NCBI RefSeq assembly: GCF_003363155.1
Contig: NZ_QRBE01000002.1
Span: 79,785-143,784 of the forward strand
Source: Dyella monticola
GTDB taxonomy: Bacteria; Pseudomonadota; Gammaproteobacteria; Xanthomonadales; Rhodanobacteraceae
Direction of reading: 5' to 3'
DNA: 64,000 bases
Positions 1 through 8,456 of this stretch are shown one piece after another (positions within the stretch are counted from its first letter, which is position 1; the number at the start of each line of letters is the position of its first letter). The notes under the pieces are model-generated. The model ran no database searches. It was not told where the DNA came from and saw only the letters and a program-made list of their open reading frames with translations. Made by a program: the position numbers and the translations under genes.

Positions 1-87
1 ATCGACGCACTGAATCTCCTCCAAGGCCACAAGCCAGACCTGCAAGCATCGGATCTCGGACAAGCCAAGGTGAACGCTAATGTCTAG
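1..87 (+). CDS. C-terminal end of an upstream gene (partial)
   Basis: An open frame enters from the left edge and stops at TAG 85-87. Its last 28 residues end in DLGQAKVNANV. Too little is visible to name a family. It overlaps the ATG of the next gene at 80 by 8 bases, the same coupled layout used throughout the following operon. The operon therefore probably starts upstream of the window and this gene belongs to it. Confidence 0.5.
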   Translation: MDALNLLQGHKPDLQASDLGQAKVNANV

Positions 88-1186
88 TCGCAGTGAAGTA
101 TCGCGTCGAGTGATCTCTGACAAATATCGGCCGGTTTACGAAGGGGATATGCCGGCCATTCTCGAAGGACTGTCAGGTGGCCTGTCTGGCACCAGCGACA
201 TCGTTACGGAGTATGAGCAAGCGCTGGCAGCCTGGTTCAACAGCCGTCACGCGGTCGCCGTATCTTCCGGCGCTGCGGCGATCAGCGTTGCCCTGGGCGC
301 GCTTGGCGTCAAGCCCGGCGATGAAGTCGTGCTGACTCCCACGTGCCCGCTTTGCACCGTCTATCCGGTGATGAGTGCCGGTGCCAAGCCCGTGTTTGTC
401 GACACCCGACCACATGGTTTTGGCGTGGACCTGACCGATCTTGCCAAAGTCATTACACCACGCACCAAAGCTATCATCGATATTCCCATGTGGGGTTATC
501 CGACCGAGGTTGACGAGCTGCAGGCAGTAGCGCGTGGCCGTAGTATTCCGTTGATCCTGGATCTTGCTCATTCCCATGGTAGCAAGCTGCACGGCAAGCA
601 CTTGTCGCACTACGCAGATCTGTCCTGCTTCAGTACGCATGAGCGCAAGCCGCTGGCGACGGGAGAAGGCGGTTTCATCCTGGCGGACAATCTGGATCTG
701 GCCGATCGCTGCAGAAGCTACAGCCGGTTTGGCAACCTCAACGGCAAAGACTTCGGACTGAATTACAAGCTTGCCGCGCTATCGGCCTGCCTGGGCCGGA
801 GCCGTCTGGAGCATCTCGAACGACAGATCGAAGCCCGACGCCGCAACGCGCACCACCTCGTCTCGCGGATTACGCATCCGAAGGTGAGCGAGAAGCAGAT
901 CATCGCCGACAGCAGCCCGAACTACTACTTCTTGAACCTGAGCCTCAGCTTCCGCGACAACCGGAAATTCATCGATTACCTAGACGAAAACGGCATTCCA
1001 TCCGACATCAAGCGCTATGGATGCCGCTGCCTTTACGAATTTCCAACGGTTGCAGTCTATGCAAGGAAGTGCCCGAACGGCGAGCGTCTGCTCAACAGCA
1101 TGACCACGATTCCCATTCATCCTGATCTCAAGGAAGACGATCTGGGCTACATCGTCGAGTTGATCAACGACTACTCGGAAGACTGA
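80..1186 (+). CDS. DegT/DnrJ/EryC1-family PLP aminotransferase (first copy)
   Basis: 368 residues, a normal length for the family. These fold-type I PLP enzymes usually aminate a keto-sugar or keto-cyclitol. Family signatures visible are the cofactor-loop region SSGAAAISVALGAL (about residues 60-75), the Asp of LILDLAHSHG (about 160) and the Schiff-base lysine in THERKPLATGEGG (about 190). The ATG at 80 overlaps the end of the preceding gene. The NUDIX gene follows after 7 bases. A second homologue lies two genes downstream at 1697, so two amination steps or a heteromeric pair are possible. The substrate cannot be read from sequence. Confidence 0.88.
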   Translation: MSSRSEVSRRVISDKYRPVYEGDMPAILEGLSGGLSGTSDIVTEYEQALAAWFNSRHAVAVSSGAAAISVALGALGVKPGDEVVLTPTCPLCTVYPVMSAGAKPVFVDTRPHGFGVDLTDLAKVITPRTKAIIDIPMWGYPTEVDELQAVARGRSIPLILDLAHSHGSKLHGKHLSHYADLSCFSTHERKPLATGEGGFILADNLDLADRCRSYSRFGNLNGKDFGLNYKLAALSACLGRSRLEHLERQIEARRRNAHHLVSRITHPKVSEKQIIADSSPNYYFLNLSLSFRDNRKFIDYLDENGIPSDIKRYGCRCLYEFPTVAVYARKCPNGERLLNSMTTIPIHPDLKEDDLGYIVELINDYSED

Positions 1187-1193
1187 TCGCCGC

Positions 1194-1700
1194 ATGTCTG
1201 CCAAGCCACATCTCAAAAAACATTTCACGGCATCGGCCTTCGTCTTGAAGGCCGAACGGCAAGTTTTGCTCCTGAAGCATAAGAAGCTTGGGGTGTGGCT
1301 GTACCCCGGCGGTCATATCGAAGCGGACGAAACGCCCGACGCCGCGGTGTTGCGCGAAGTGCTTGAAGAAACCGGCCTCGTTGCCACATTTCTCAATGCG
1401 AGGGACAGGAAGCTCGACGACGAGGCCGCCGATGTAGCGGCGCTGCATGTTCCTTACCGGATTCTTTGCGAGCTGATCAACGATCCCAAAGATCCCCACT
1501 ATCACATCGATCTCATCTACCTGTGTGAAGTGAAAGAGCAAGCCGACGAAAGTTGCGTGGACAACACCGAGATGGGCTTCTTCGATGAGGCGGCCCTGGA
1601 AGGCCTGGCGCTCTTTCCGAATTTTCGCGCTCTGGTCAAAGGCGTCTTCAGGGACGAGGCCATTTGGCAACGCGTGGACGAAAAGGTGGTGCCCCAATGA
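1194..1700 (+). CDS. NUDIX hydrolase
   Basis: 168 residues. The Nudix box is complete: G-HIEAD-E, then REVLEETGL, matching GX5EX7REUXEEXGU at about residues 41-63. Family members cleave a nucleoside diphosphate linked to another moiety and need Mg2+. Here it sits between two DegT aminotransferases, so an NDP-sugar or nucleotide intermediate is the natural guess. The last bases overlap the ATG of the next gene (ATGA at 1697), implying translational coupling. A second, unrelated NUDIX protein (NudK type) lies at 6899. Confidence 0.88.
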   Translation: MSAKPHLKKHFTASAFVLKAERQVLLLKHKKLGVWLYPGGHIEADETPDAAVLREVLEETGLVATFLNARDRKLDDEAADVAALHVPYRILCELINDPKDPHYHIDLIYLCEVKEQADESCVDNTEMGFFDEAALEGLALFPNFRALVKGVFRDEAIWQRVDEKVVPQ

Positions 1701-2845
1701 GCAAGGTCATGACGGGTGACGCCGGGTTGACGGACGCCGGCTTTCGGGCGGTCGCCGAGTTGTGCAGCCATCGCCAGTCGAATGATATCGATTACCTGGA
1801 GCGCGCGCTGGCGACGGGGCTGACGGGAACCTCGCCTATCGTGCTCGAGTTTGAACAGGCGATTGGTGCTGTTTACGGTGTGCCGCATGTGGTGGCCGTC
1901 TCCTCGGGAGCGGCCGCGGTGATGGCCGCACTCAAAGGGTTCGACTGGTCTCCGGGACAGGAGGTCGTTGTTTCTCCCACTTGTCCCATCTGCACGGTGC
2001 TGCCGTTGCTGCAGCATGGGCTGGTGCCGGTGTTCTGCGACGTCAGGCCAAACAGTTTCGGTTTGTGCCCTGATGATTTGGCTCGCCTGATATCGCCCAA
2101 GACGTGCGCGATTATCGAAGTGCCGATGTGGGGGTATCCGGTTGCCGTCGATGAGACCCAACGTATCGCCGCCGAGCATCGCATCCCCCTGGTGCTGGAC
2201 CTGGCTCACGCACACATGACCAGTCTTCGCGGGCGATATCTTGCCCACTATGGCGACGTGGCCTGCTTTAGCACGCATGACTGCAAGTTCATGTCCACCG
2301 GCGAAGGCGGCTTCGTGATGTCGCAACATGAGGCAGTCGCATCACGCGTCAGGTCCTACACCCGGTTTGGCAATCTCGACGGCAAGAGCCCCGGCATCAA
2401 CTTGAAAATGGGTGGCCTGCAGGCAGCGCTCGGCGCAGCGCGCGCGCCATTGTTGGAACAGCACCTGGCGATCCGCCAGGGCCACCGGCAGAAGCTCAAG
2501 GCATTGCTCGACAACGGCCACTTCCGTGAGCTGCCTGTCACACCAGGTGGCAGCCCCAGTGGCTATGCATTGTTGCTGCAGGCGATTGGACACGACGGCC
2601 GCGATCTGGTGCGCCACCAAGTCAGCCATGGAATACCTTCTGATATCCACAAGTATGACAATCGACCGTTGTACGAGTATCCGTTGCTGGCGAAGTACAG
2701 CCGGCATTGCCCCAACGCGACGTCGCTGTTGAGGTCACTGACTACGATCCCATTGCATCCGGATTTGTGCGAGGACGACCTCGTCCACATTGCACACGTA
2801 CTCAACCGCTACCGATCGGAAAGTATCGAACATGCGTACACCTAA
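1697..2845 (+). CDS. DegT/DnrJ/EryC1-family PLP aminotransferase (second copy)
   Basis: 382 residues from the ATG at 1697, chosen because it overlaps the stop of the NUDIX gene; an in-frame start at 1664 would overlap that gene by 37 bases. It is clearly paralogous to the first aminotransferase: VVSPTCPICTVLPLLQHG matches VVLTPTCPLCTVYPVMSAG, and the lysine motif reads THDCKFMSTGEGG. All core PLP residues appear present, so both copies should be active. The C-terminus overlaps the start of the FAD enzyme at 2832. Confidence 0.88.
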   Translation: MSKVMTGDAGLTDAGFRAVAELCSHRQSNDIDYLERALATGLTGTSPIVLEFEQAIGAVYGVPHVVAVSSGAAAVMAALKGFDWSPGQEVVVSPTCPICTVLPLLQHGLVPVFCDVRPNSFGLCPDDLARLISPKTCAIIEVPMWGYPVAVDETQRIAAEHRIPLVLDLAHAHMTSLRGRYLAHYGDVACFSTHDCKFMSTGEGGFVMSQHEAVASRVRSYTRFGNLDGKSPGINLKMGGLQAALGAARAPLLEQHLAIRQGHRQKLKALLDNGHFRELPVTPGGSPSGYALLLQAIGHDGRDLVRHQVSHGIPSDIHKYDNRPLYEYPLLAKYSRHCPNATSLLRSLTTIPLHPDLCEDDLVHIAHVLNRYRSESIEHAYT

Positions 2846-4181
2846 GACGGCCATCGTCATAGGCGGCAACATGATGGGCTGTCTTGCCGCCGAAGTGCTT
2901 TCCAAGCATCTCGATCGCGTGCTTGTGATTGAAAAGGGTGACTTCGACGACGAAACCGGGTATCGCAAGAGCGTTCCGCAGGAGCACCACGTGCATTTGC
3001 TGCTACTGCGTGGCAAGCAGATCTTTGAAAGCATCTTTCCTGGCTTCCTGGATGAGCTTGGTGAAGCAGGGGCCGAAATCGCTGACCTGGGCCACGACGT
3101 CAAGTGGTACCAATACGGGCGCTGGAAAAGCCGCTACAAGACCGGCATCAGCGCACACTACTGCAGCCGGCGCCTGATCGACAACGTTGTCCGCAAGCGG
3201 GCGCGCGCCAACGAGAAAGTGAAGGTGATCTCGTACGCGACGACGTATGGACTGTGCTACGACGGTACGCGAGTGAGTGGTGTCAAACTGCGTGTCGGTG
3301 GCAGTGAGCATGAGGAATTCGCCGACCTGGTGGTCGACGCCAGCGGTCGCGGCTCGCGGTCTTCGGAGTGGATCGGCGAGTTCTGCGGGGAGACGGAGTG
3401 CGTCCAGCAGGACCTGGTGGAAACCCGTCTGGGTTATGCGTCGCGCATCTACCGCAGGGACCCGAAATATCGGGATCTGTGGAAAGTCCTGCTGGTCCTG
3501 CCCAAGCCGCCGCAACAGCGCTGCATGGGCGTGATCAGCCCGATTGAAGGAGATCGGTGGCTGGTCACCACGGGCGGCTGGTTTGGTCGTTACCCCAAGC
3601 CGAACCCAGAGCAGTTCCTGGACTATCTCGGCCAGCTTCCCGTGCCCGACATCTACGAGATCATCCAGCAGGCCGAGCCGCTTTCCGAGGTCTTTGGCTT
3701 CGGCATGCCCGGCAGCCTGCACCGTCGCTTCGACTTGCTCAAGCGGTGGCCAGAGGGCTATTTCGTGCTTGGCGACGCGCTGTGCAGCCTCAACCCTCTA
3801 TACAGCCAGGGCATGACGCTGTGCGCCCTGGAGGCGAACTGTCTTCGCAACATGCTTGGCGGTTTTCTGGTCGGAAGCATCAGCGCACACGAGATCCAGA
3901 AAGAAGTGAGCAAGGTGGTCGAGCCTGCCTGGAACATGGCGGCCGAGGAAGATCTCCGGTTTCCGGAAACCAGCGGTCATCGGACGCCCGCTGTTCGTCT
4001 GCGCCACTGGTATGGCATGGGCATAGGGCGGCTTTCGGCCAGGCATCGCTTGACGCTGAAGACGCAAGTCGGCGTCACCAACCTAGTCACGCCGCCTAGC
4101 CAGCTATTCCGCCCAGAGATCGTCGGCGGGTTGCTGCTCGACAAACTGACGATGTTCAAGCGCAACGAGGAGTGGCTATGA
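2832..4181 (+). CDS. FAD-dependent monooxygenase/epoxidase-like oxidoreductase
   Basis: About 449 residues from the ATG at 2832. The N-terminus has a Rossmann FAD site (IVIGGNMMGCLAAEVL) with a relaxed GxGxxG. This is followed by SVPQEHHVHLLLLRG, typical of the LasC-like/PHBH-like group that epoxidises or hydroxylates polyketide and terpenoid substrates. Further motifs are DLVVDASGRGSRS (about 170) and the second FAD motif YFVLGDALCSLNPLYSQGM (about 310). It is probably cytoplasmic and needs a flavin reductase or NAD(P)H. ATGA overlap with the HAD gene downstream. The substrate is unknown; halogenase activity is unlikely because the WxWxIP motif was not seen. Confidence 0.8.
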   Translation: MRTPKTAIVIGGNMMGCLAAEVLSKHLDRVLVIEKGDFDDETGYRKSVPQEHHVHLLLLRGKQIFESIFPGFLDELGEAGAEIADLGHDVKWYQYGRWKSRYKTGISAHYCSRRLIDNVVRKRARANEKVKVISYATTYGLCYDGTRVSGVKLRVGGSEHEEFADLVVDASGRGSRSSEWIGEFCGETECVQQDLVETRLGYASRIYRRDPKYRDLWKVLLVLPKPPQQRCMGVISPIEGDRWLVTTGGWFGRYPKPNPEQFLDYLGQLPVPDIYEIIQQAEPLSEVFGFGMPGSLHRRFDLLKRWPEGYFVLGDALCSLNPLYSQGMTLCALEANCLRNMLGGFLVGSISAHEIQKEVSKVVEPAWNMAAEEDLRFPETSGHRTPAVRLRHWYGMGIGRLSARHRLTLKTQVGVTNLVTPPSQLFRPEIVGGLLLDKLTMFKRNEEWL

Positions 4182-4873
4182 GGCAGCTCCTGCTTGATGC
4201 GCAACATATCGTCTTCGACTGGAATGGGACCCTGATCGACGACGTCGACCTGGCCGTCCGGGCGGTGAATCGGTGCTGCTGCCTCTACGGGCTGAACGCC
4301 ATCAGCCGTGACGAGTATCGCAGCAAGTTTCGTTTTCCGATACGGGACTTTTACCGCGACCTGGGCTTCCAGGTGGAGAATCGACTCTTTGAAGACGTCA
4401 TCAAGAACTACCTGAGCGTGTTCGATCGGGATGTCTTCCAGTGTGCCTTACACGAGGGAACCGTAACGTTGCTGGAAAAGCTTCTCGACGAAGGGAAAAT
4501 CTTATCCATTTTATCAGCATCTCATCAATCCATTCTCACCGAAACCGTTAGCACTAAGGGGCTTGCGCGGTATTTCACGTACGTGGTCGGTCTTGGCGAT
4601 AACCACGCGCACGGAAAATTGGGAATCGCCCGCGAGCTGCAGGATCGGTCAGGCATCGCTACGCACAGGACCCTTTACATCGGCGATACCCGTCACGATG
4701 CGGAAGTGGCCACGTCGATGGGTTGGTCCTTTTTGATGGTCAGGAGCGGCCATCAGGCCAGGAGGGAAGAGGGCAACGAAGCAGTTGACTCGTTGCAGGA
4801 AATTCTTGTCCACCTTCAAGAAAGCGAACATGCCAGCGCGCCTGGGCAACGCATGCGGGAGCTTGCGCCATGA
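4178..4873 (+). CDS. HAD-superfamily phosphatase (first copy)
   Basis: 231 residues from ATG 4178, which overlaps the stop of the FAD gene. HAD motif I is FDWNGTLIDD (nucleophile Asp). Motif II is at ILSASH (about residue 110), the conserved Lys region lies near NHAHGKLG, and motif IV is YIGDTRHDAEVA with its Asp pair. The helical cap matches the phosphoglycolate-phosphatase subgroup. It likely dephosphorylates a sugar or cyclitol phosphate in this pathway. A second HAD protein of the beta-phosphoglucomutase type lies at 8457. Confidence 0.85.
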   Translation: MRQLLLDAQHIVFDWNGTLIDDVDLAVRAVNRCCCLYGLNAISRDEYRSKFRFPIRDFYRDLGFQVENRLFEDVIKNYLSVFDRDVFQCALHEGTVTLLEKLLDEGKILSILSASHQSILTETVSTKGLARYFTYVVGLGDNHAHGKLGIARELQDRSGIATHRTLYIGDTRHDAEVATSMGWSFLMVRSGHQARREEGNEAVDSLQEILVHLQESEHASAPGQRMRELAP

Positions 4874-5997
4874 TACCGTCGACGATGTACGTGATGGAGG
4901 TGATCGGCACGCTTGTGGCGATCGACATCGCCTTGCGGCTGATTACGTGGGCCTACTATGCGGATGAGGAGCGCGTGCTGCAGATCCTGAACCTGCTGCC
5001 GCGGTCGATGGGGCCAAGGATGCCGTACTACAAGCGATTCGACGCGGTGCTCGCACCACTTCCTTTCTTGTGGACCTGGATCGAAATTTTTTTGATGGTA
5101 TGGCTGGCCAACTATTTCGATCATGCCATCGTCTGGGGACTGGCCATCGTGATCATCGGCGGCCGGTTCAGGGCGCTGCAGGAGTTCGGCCACAATGCCG
5201 TGCATTTCGCGCTGTGCAAGTCGCATGCATGGCAATGGTTCTTGTCGGATTACTTTTATCAGTTTCCCGCTTTCAAGCGGGACATGCATAGCCGCCACGT
5301 CACTCATACCCGCGAGCATCACAAGAACCCGAACCATATGTCCCTTGATCCGAACCGGGCAAGGGTCCGGGACGGTGGCATGGCTTATCCGCTGACCGAG
5401 CGGCAATTTTACGCGCGCTTGCTCTATCCCCTGACACCCAGAGGGCTGAGGGTGAACATCACCACCATGCTTCGCAACAGCATGCTCAACCACAGCAAGA
5501 CGACTACGGTGATCCGCTGCATCTGCCTGCTGCAGCTTGCGCTGACGTTCTTTGTGCTGGCCGGATGGAAGGGCGTCGTGCTTGGCTGGTTCGCTCCGCT
5601 GTTCACCACTTATGCGCTGTTTGCCTGGCTTGCACTGCTGGCAGAGCACCGCTGGTTCGTGAGCGGAAGCTTCGAGAATCGGCGCGAACTCGAATACCTG
5701 GCAGGCAGACCCACCGACTACAGCGGCTTCAGCGGCTGGATGGTCCGCATCCTGGTAAGCCCTACCTCCGATGCCTTCCATCTTGCGCATTCCTTGTATC
5801 CCGGCGTTCGCTGGAATTACCTGCCGGCGATAGACAGGATTCTCAAGATTACCGACTCCCGCTACACCGCCCACGCCAGCGAAGGTTTGATCTTTTCCAA
5901 ACATGGCGCACCGTCCGCCTTGTCAGAGCTGCGCGACCGGTTGGTCATCCGTGAGTTGGAACAACACTCTTCTGGCGTGCAAGGAGTTGGTGGATGA
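4870..5997 (+). CDS. Membrane-bound fatty-acid-desaturase-family di-iron enzyme
   Basis: 375 residues with several hydrophobic segments. The histidine clusters expected for the FADS/alkane-hydroxylase fold are all present: EFGHNAVH (about 113-120), RHVTHTREHH (about 140-149) and HLAHSLYP near the C-terminus (about 303). These would bind two irons and use O2 to desaturate or hydroxylate a substrate, which in biosynthetic clusters need not be a fatty acid. The gene overlaps its neighbours on both sides by four bases. A separate acyl-CoA desaturase in the lipid block at 27333 belongs to another subfamily. Confidence 0.82.
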   Translation: MIPSTMYVMEVIGTLVAIDIALRLITWAYYADEERVLQILNLLPRSMGPRMPYYKRFDAVLAPLPFLWTWIEIFLMVWLANYFDHAIVWGLAIVIIGGRFRALQEFGHNAVHFALCKSHAWQWFLSDYFYQFPAFKRDMHSRHVTHTREHHKNPNHMSLDPNRARVRDGGMAYPLTERQFYARLLYPLTPRGLRVNITTMLRNSMLNHSKTTTVIRCICLLQLALTFFVLAGWKGVVLGWFAPLFTTYALFAWLALLAEHRWFVSGSFENRRELEYLAGRPTDYSGFSGWMVRILVSPTSDAFHLAHSLYPGVRWNYLPAIDRILKITDSRYTAHASEGLIFSKHGAPSALSELRDRLVIRELEQHSSGVQGVGG

Positions 5998-6884
5998 GCT
6001 TACAGAGCAAGCAGCATCGTATCGGTGTCATCGGCGGAAGCGGCCTGCAAGGCTTGCAGGGGCTTGCGCACGTCGAACACATCGAGATCAAGACGCCGTA
6101 CAGCGACACGCCGGTCAACATCACGACCGGGCAGCTCGGTGATGTTCAGCTCGCTTTTCTGCAACGGCATGGCGTGGGGCATCGCGTGCCTCCGGCATCG
6201 ATCAATGTCCGGGCGAACATGGCGGCCCTCAAGCACATCGGCTGCCGGCAGGTGTTGTCGCTGAGTGCGGTCGGCAGCCTGGATGAAAACGTCGCGCCTG
6301 GGACCTTTGTGGTAGTCGACCAATTTATCGACCGCACGATCCAGCGGGAAAAGACCTACTTCGGTCCCGGCCTGGTGGGACATGTGCCGTTCGGCGATCC
6401 GACCTGCGCGCGCATGCGCGATGCACTGATCAACGTCTCACGCGAAAAGGCGCTTGCCTTGCGCATCAGCGGCACCTACGTAGTGATGGAAGGGCCGCAG
6501 TTTTCGACCAGGGCGGAATCGAATTTGTATCGTCAATGGGGTGGCACCATCATCGGCATGACGGGCATGCCCGAGGCCAAGCTCGCCCGCGAGGCGGAAA
6601 TGTGCTACGCGATGGTGGCTATGGCCACCGACTACGATTGTTGGTTCTCCGGTGAACTGCCAGTGACGGCAAGCATGGTCAGCGAGCGCATGGCTAAGAT
6701 TAGCGCCAGCGCCAATGCGCTGGTCGCGGACGCGGCAACCTATCTGTCCGGCGCCAACGGGGAGGACTGTCAGTGCGGCTGCCATCGCGCGCTAGACACG
6801 GCCATCATGACAGCACCGGAACATCGCGATCCAGAGATGCTTTCGCGCTTTGAATTCGTCGTTTCAAGAATCCGCCAGATCTAA
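5994..6884 (+). CDS. 5'-methylthioadenosine phosphorylase (PNP/MTAP family)
   Basis: 296 residues. Signatures are IGVIGGSGLQG (phosphate site), LQRHGVGHRVPPASINVRAN, MEGPQFSTRAESNLYRQWG, GMTGMPEAKLAREAEMCYA and MATDYDCW. The last carries the adenine-recognising Asp residues of true MTAPs, and the C-terminal Cys-rich stretch CQCGCHRALDTA is also usual. The reaction is phosphorolysis of MTA to adenine and 5-methylthioribose-1-phosphate. Finding it in the middle of an aminotransferase/oxygenase operon suggests that the pathway makes MTA or another 5'-modified adenosine, or uses the pentose-1-phosphate as a building block. ATGA overlap with the desaturase gene. Confidence 0.88.
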   Translation: MSLQSKQHRIGVIGGSGLQGLQGLAHVEHIEIKTPYSDTPVNITTGQLGDVQLAFLQRHGVGHRVPPASINVRANMAALKHIGCRQVLSLSAVGSLDENVAPGTFVVVDQFIDRTIQREKTYFGPGLVGHVPFGDPTCARMRDALINVSREKALALRISGTYVVMEGPQFSTRAESNLYRQWGGTIIGMTGMPEAKLAREAEMCYAMVAMATDYDCWFSGELPVTASMVSERMAKISASANALVADAATYLSGANGEDCQCGCHRALDTAIMTAPEHRDPEMLSRFEFVVSRIRQI

Positions 6885-6898
6885 AGAGAGAGGTTGGG

Positions 6899-7474
6899 AT
6901 GAGTGAGCGAATTCGCAACATCAAAGTACAGCTGTTATCGGATAACTGGTACGTCCTGAAAAAAGCCACGTTTGAGTTCCAACGGCGCAACGGCACCTGG
7001 GAAACAACAAGCCGAGAAGCCTACGACCGCGGCAACGGTGCCACTATCCTTCTGTATAACACAACGCGTAATCGCGTCATTCTCACCAGGCAGTTCCGTT
7101 ATCCCACTTTTGTAAATGGCAACCTAGATGGGATGCTTATCGAGGCCTGCGCGGGATTGCTCGACAATGACGATCCGGAAACCTGTATCCGGCGGGAAAC
7201 CGAGGAAGAAACCGGCTATATCATAGACAGTGTGCGCAAGGTCTTTGAAGCGTACATGAGTCCGGGATCGGTAACGGAAAAGCTGTTCTTTTTCGTCGGT
7301 GAATATTCCGAACGGAACCAGACGAGCGACGGAGGCGGCGTAGATAGCGAAGATATCGAAGTGTTGGAGCTCGACTTCGCACAAGCCATGGCCATGGTTG
7401 AAAGCGGTGAAATCCGCGACGGAAAGACCATCATGTTGCTTCAATACGCAAAGCTGGCGGGGTTGCTAAAATGA
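6899..7474 (+). CDS. nudK: NudK-type NUDIX hydrolase (GDP-mannose pyrophosphatase-like)
   Basis: 191 residues, the same length as E. coli NudK. It contains NGATILLYNTTRNRVILTRQ, then the Nudix box around IEACAGLLDNDDPETCIRRE and EEETGY, and the downstream SPGSVTEKLFFFVG loop typical of GDP-mannose/ADP-ribose hydrolases. It is preceded by an AGAGAGG ribosome-binding site. E. coli NudK hydrolyses GDP-mannose to GMP and mannose-1-phosphate. In this operon it may release an NMP from an NDP-sugar. The stop overlaps the next ATG at 7471. Confidence 0.82.
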   Translation: MSERIRNIKVQLLSDNWYVLKKATFEFQRRNGTWETTSREAYDRGNGATILLYNTTRNRVILTRQFRYPTFVNGNLDGMLIEACAGLLDNDDPETCIRRETEEETGYIIDSVRKVFEAYMSPGSVTEKLFFFVGEYSERNQTSDGGGVDSEDIEVLELDFAQAMAMVESGEIRDGKTIMLLQYAKLAGLLK

Positions 7475-8412
7475 TCCATGCCGGTACCGACGATACGCTT
7501 GTCGCCTACAGCTCGATGGAAGATGGCGAGCTTGCCGACTATGTGAGTCAGATAGAGCGGGATAACCCGGACCTTCGCATCAAAGTGCTCAGGGTGTCCA
7601 CGGCTGCGCTGCACGAGCGCATTCTTCAGGAGGGCGATACAGGGCAATGGGACATCATTTTCGGATGGTCGGTGACCAAGTTGCTCGACCCGAAGATTCA
7701 GACCTTGCTGGCTACCTTCGACAGCACGCAGCTGGATCTCCTGCCTCGGGAGGCACGGGGTGATCGCGGTAAGTGGTTCAGCCCGTCGGCGTTTGTGCCG
7801 GCGTTCTGTGTCAACGAAGCCAGGCTGAAAGAGAAAGGATTGCCGGTGCCGCGAAACTGGAATGATCTCGCCGAGCCGTACTACGGTGGCGAGATCGTGT
7901 TACCGGATCCCACCTACTCGGGCGCGGGATTCCTGCATGTGACGGCGTTGAACCAGAAGTCCGGCTCGGCGTATGTGGACTCGGTGTTCCGGCGTGTTGC
8001 CGATAGCAGGCCACGCGTGGTCAGGTCGGCGTTCGAGCCTTGCTCGGCTGTTCTCAACGGCGAAGCGGCCATTGGCGTCACGGTGTCTACGGCCGTATGC
8101 GGCCTGATGAATCAAGGCGTCGATGTGCGCATGGTGATTCCCTCCGATGCGGCTGCCTTCGAGCCGGAAGGTTTTGCCATCAGGGCGGGATCTAGGCGCC
8201 TGTCGCAGGCACAGCGCGCACTGGATTGGACGATGAGTTCTGCCGCCTGCGAAACCTACGGCCGGTATGGGAAGGTGGTGCTGAAGGACATCGATACACG
8301 CAGTCCTGAGGATGGCGATCCGCGCTTCCCTGCGATGACGGCGATCAATGCCGCCAAGGCGAACCAGGACCGTGACGCAATGTGCTCGGCATGGTCAAGG
8401 TTTTTCAACTGA
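7471..8412 (+). CDS. Periplasmic-binding-protein fold (AfuA/FbpA-like) without signal peptide
   Basis: 313 residues resembling ABC-transporter substrate-binding proteins for iron or 2-aminoethylphosphonate. It shows a VAYSSMEDGELADYV start, GQWDIIFGWS, GKWFSPSAFVPAFCVNEARL, WNDLAEPYYGGEIVLPDPTY and a Ser-Gly pair. The N-terminus begins directly with the first beta strand, with no hydrophobic signal peptide or lipobox, and the ATG overlaps the upstream stop so a longer N-terminus is excluded. No permease or ATPase gene is present nearby. The protein is therefore probably cytoplasmic, either an enzyme or carrier using this fold (as in THI5/MqnA-type proteins) or a binding protein that has lost export. 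Confidence 0.75.
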   Translation: MIHAGTDDTLVAYSSMEDGELADYVSQIERDNPDLRIKVLRVSTAALHERILQEGDTGQWDIIFGWSVTKLLDPKIQTLLATFDSTQLDLLPREARGDRGKWFSPSAFVPAFCVNEARLKEKGLPVPRNWNDLAEPYYGGEIVLPDPTYSGAGFLHVTALNQKSGSAYVDSVFRRVADSRPRVVRSAFEPCSAVLNGEAAIGVTVSTAVCGLMNQGVDVRMVIPSDAAAFEPEGFAIRAGSRRLSQAQRALDWTMSSAACETYGRYGKVVLKDIDTRSPEDGDPRFPAMTAINAAKANQDRDAMCSAWSRFFN

Positions 8413-8456
8413 ACAGGGCGCGTTCGCGCCATCTTGCTGACCGAAGGTGGTTATCT

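Noticed and set aside
2790..2831. N-terminal extension of the FAD enzyme
   Set aside because: Lies inside the aminotransferase gene; the FAD motif starts right after ATG 2832.
3003..3722. 239-residue - strand frame opposite the FAD oxygenase
   Set aside because: Antisense shadow in high-GC coding DNA, no motif.
4816..5904. 362-residue - strand frame opposite the desaturase
   Set aside because: Antisense shadow of a gene with intact histidine boxes; no recognisable protein features.
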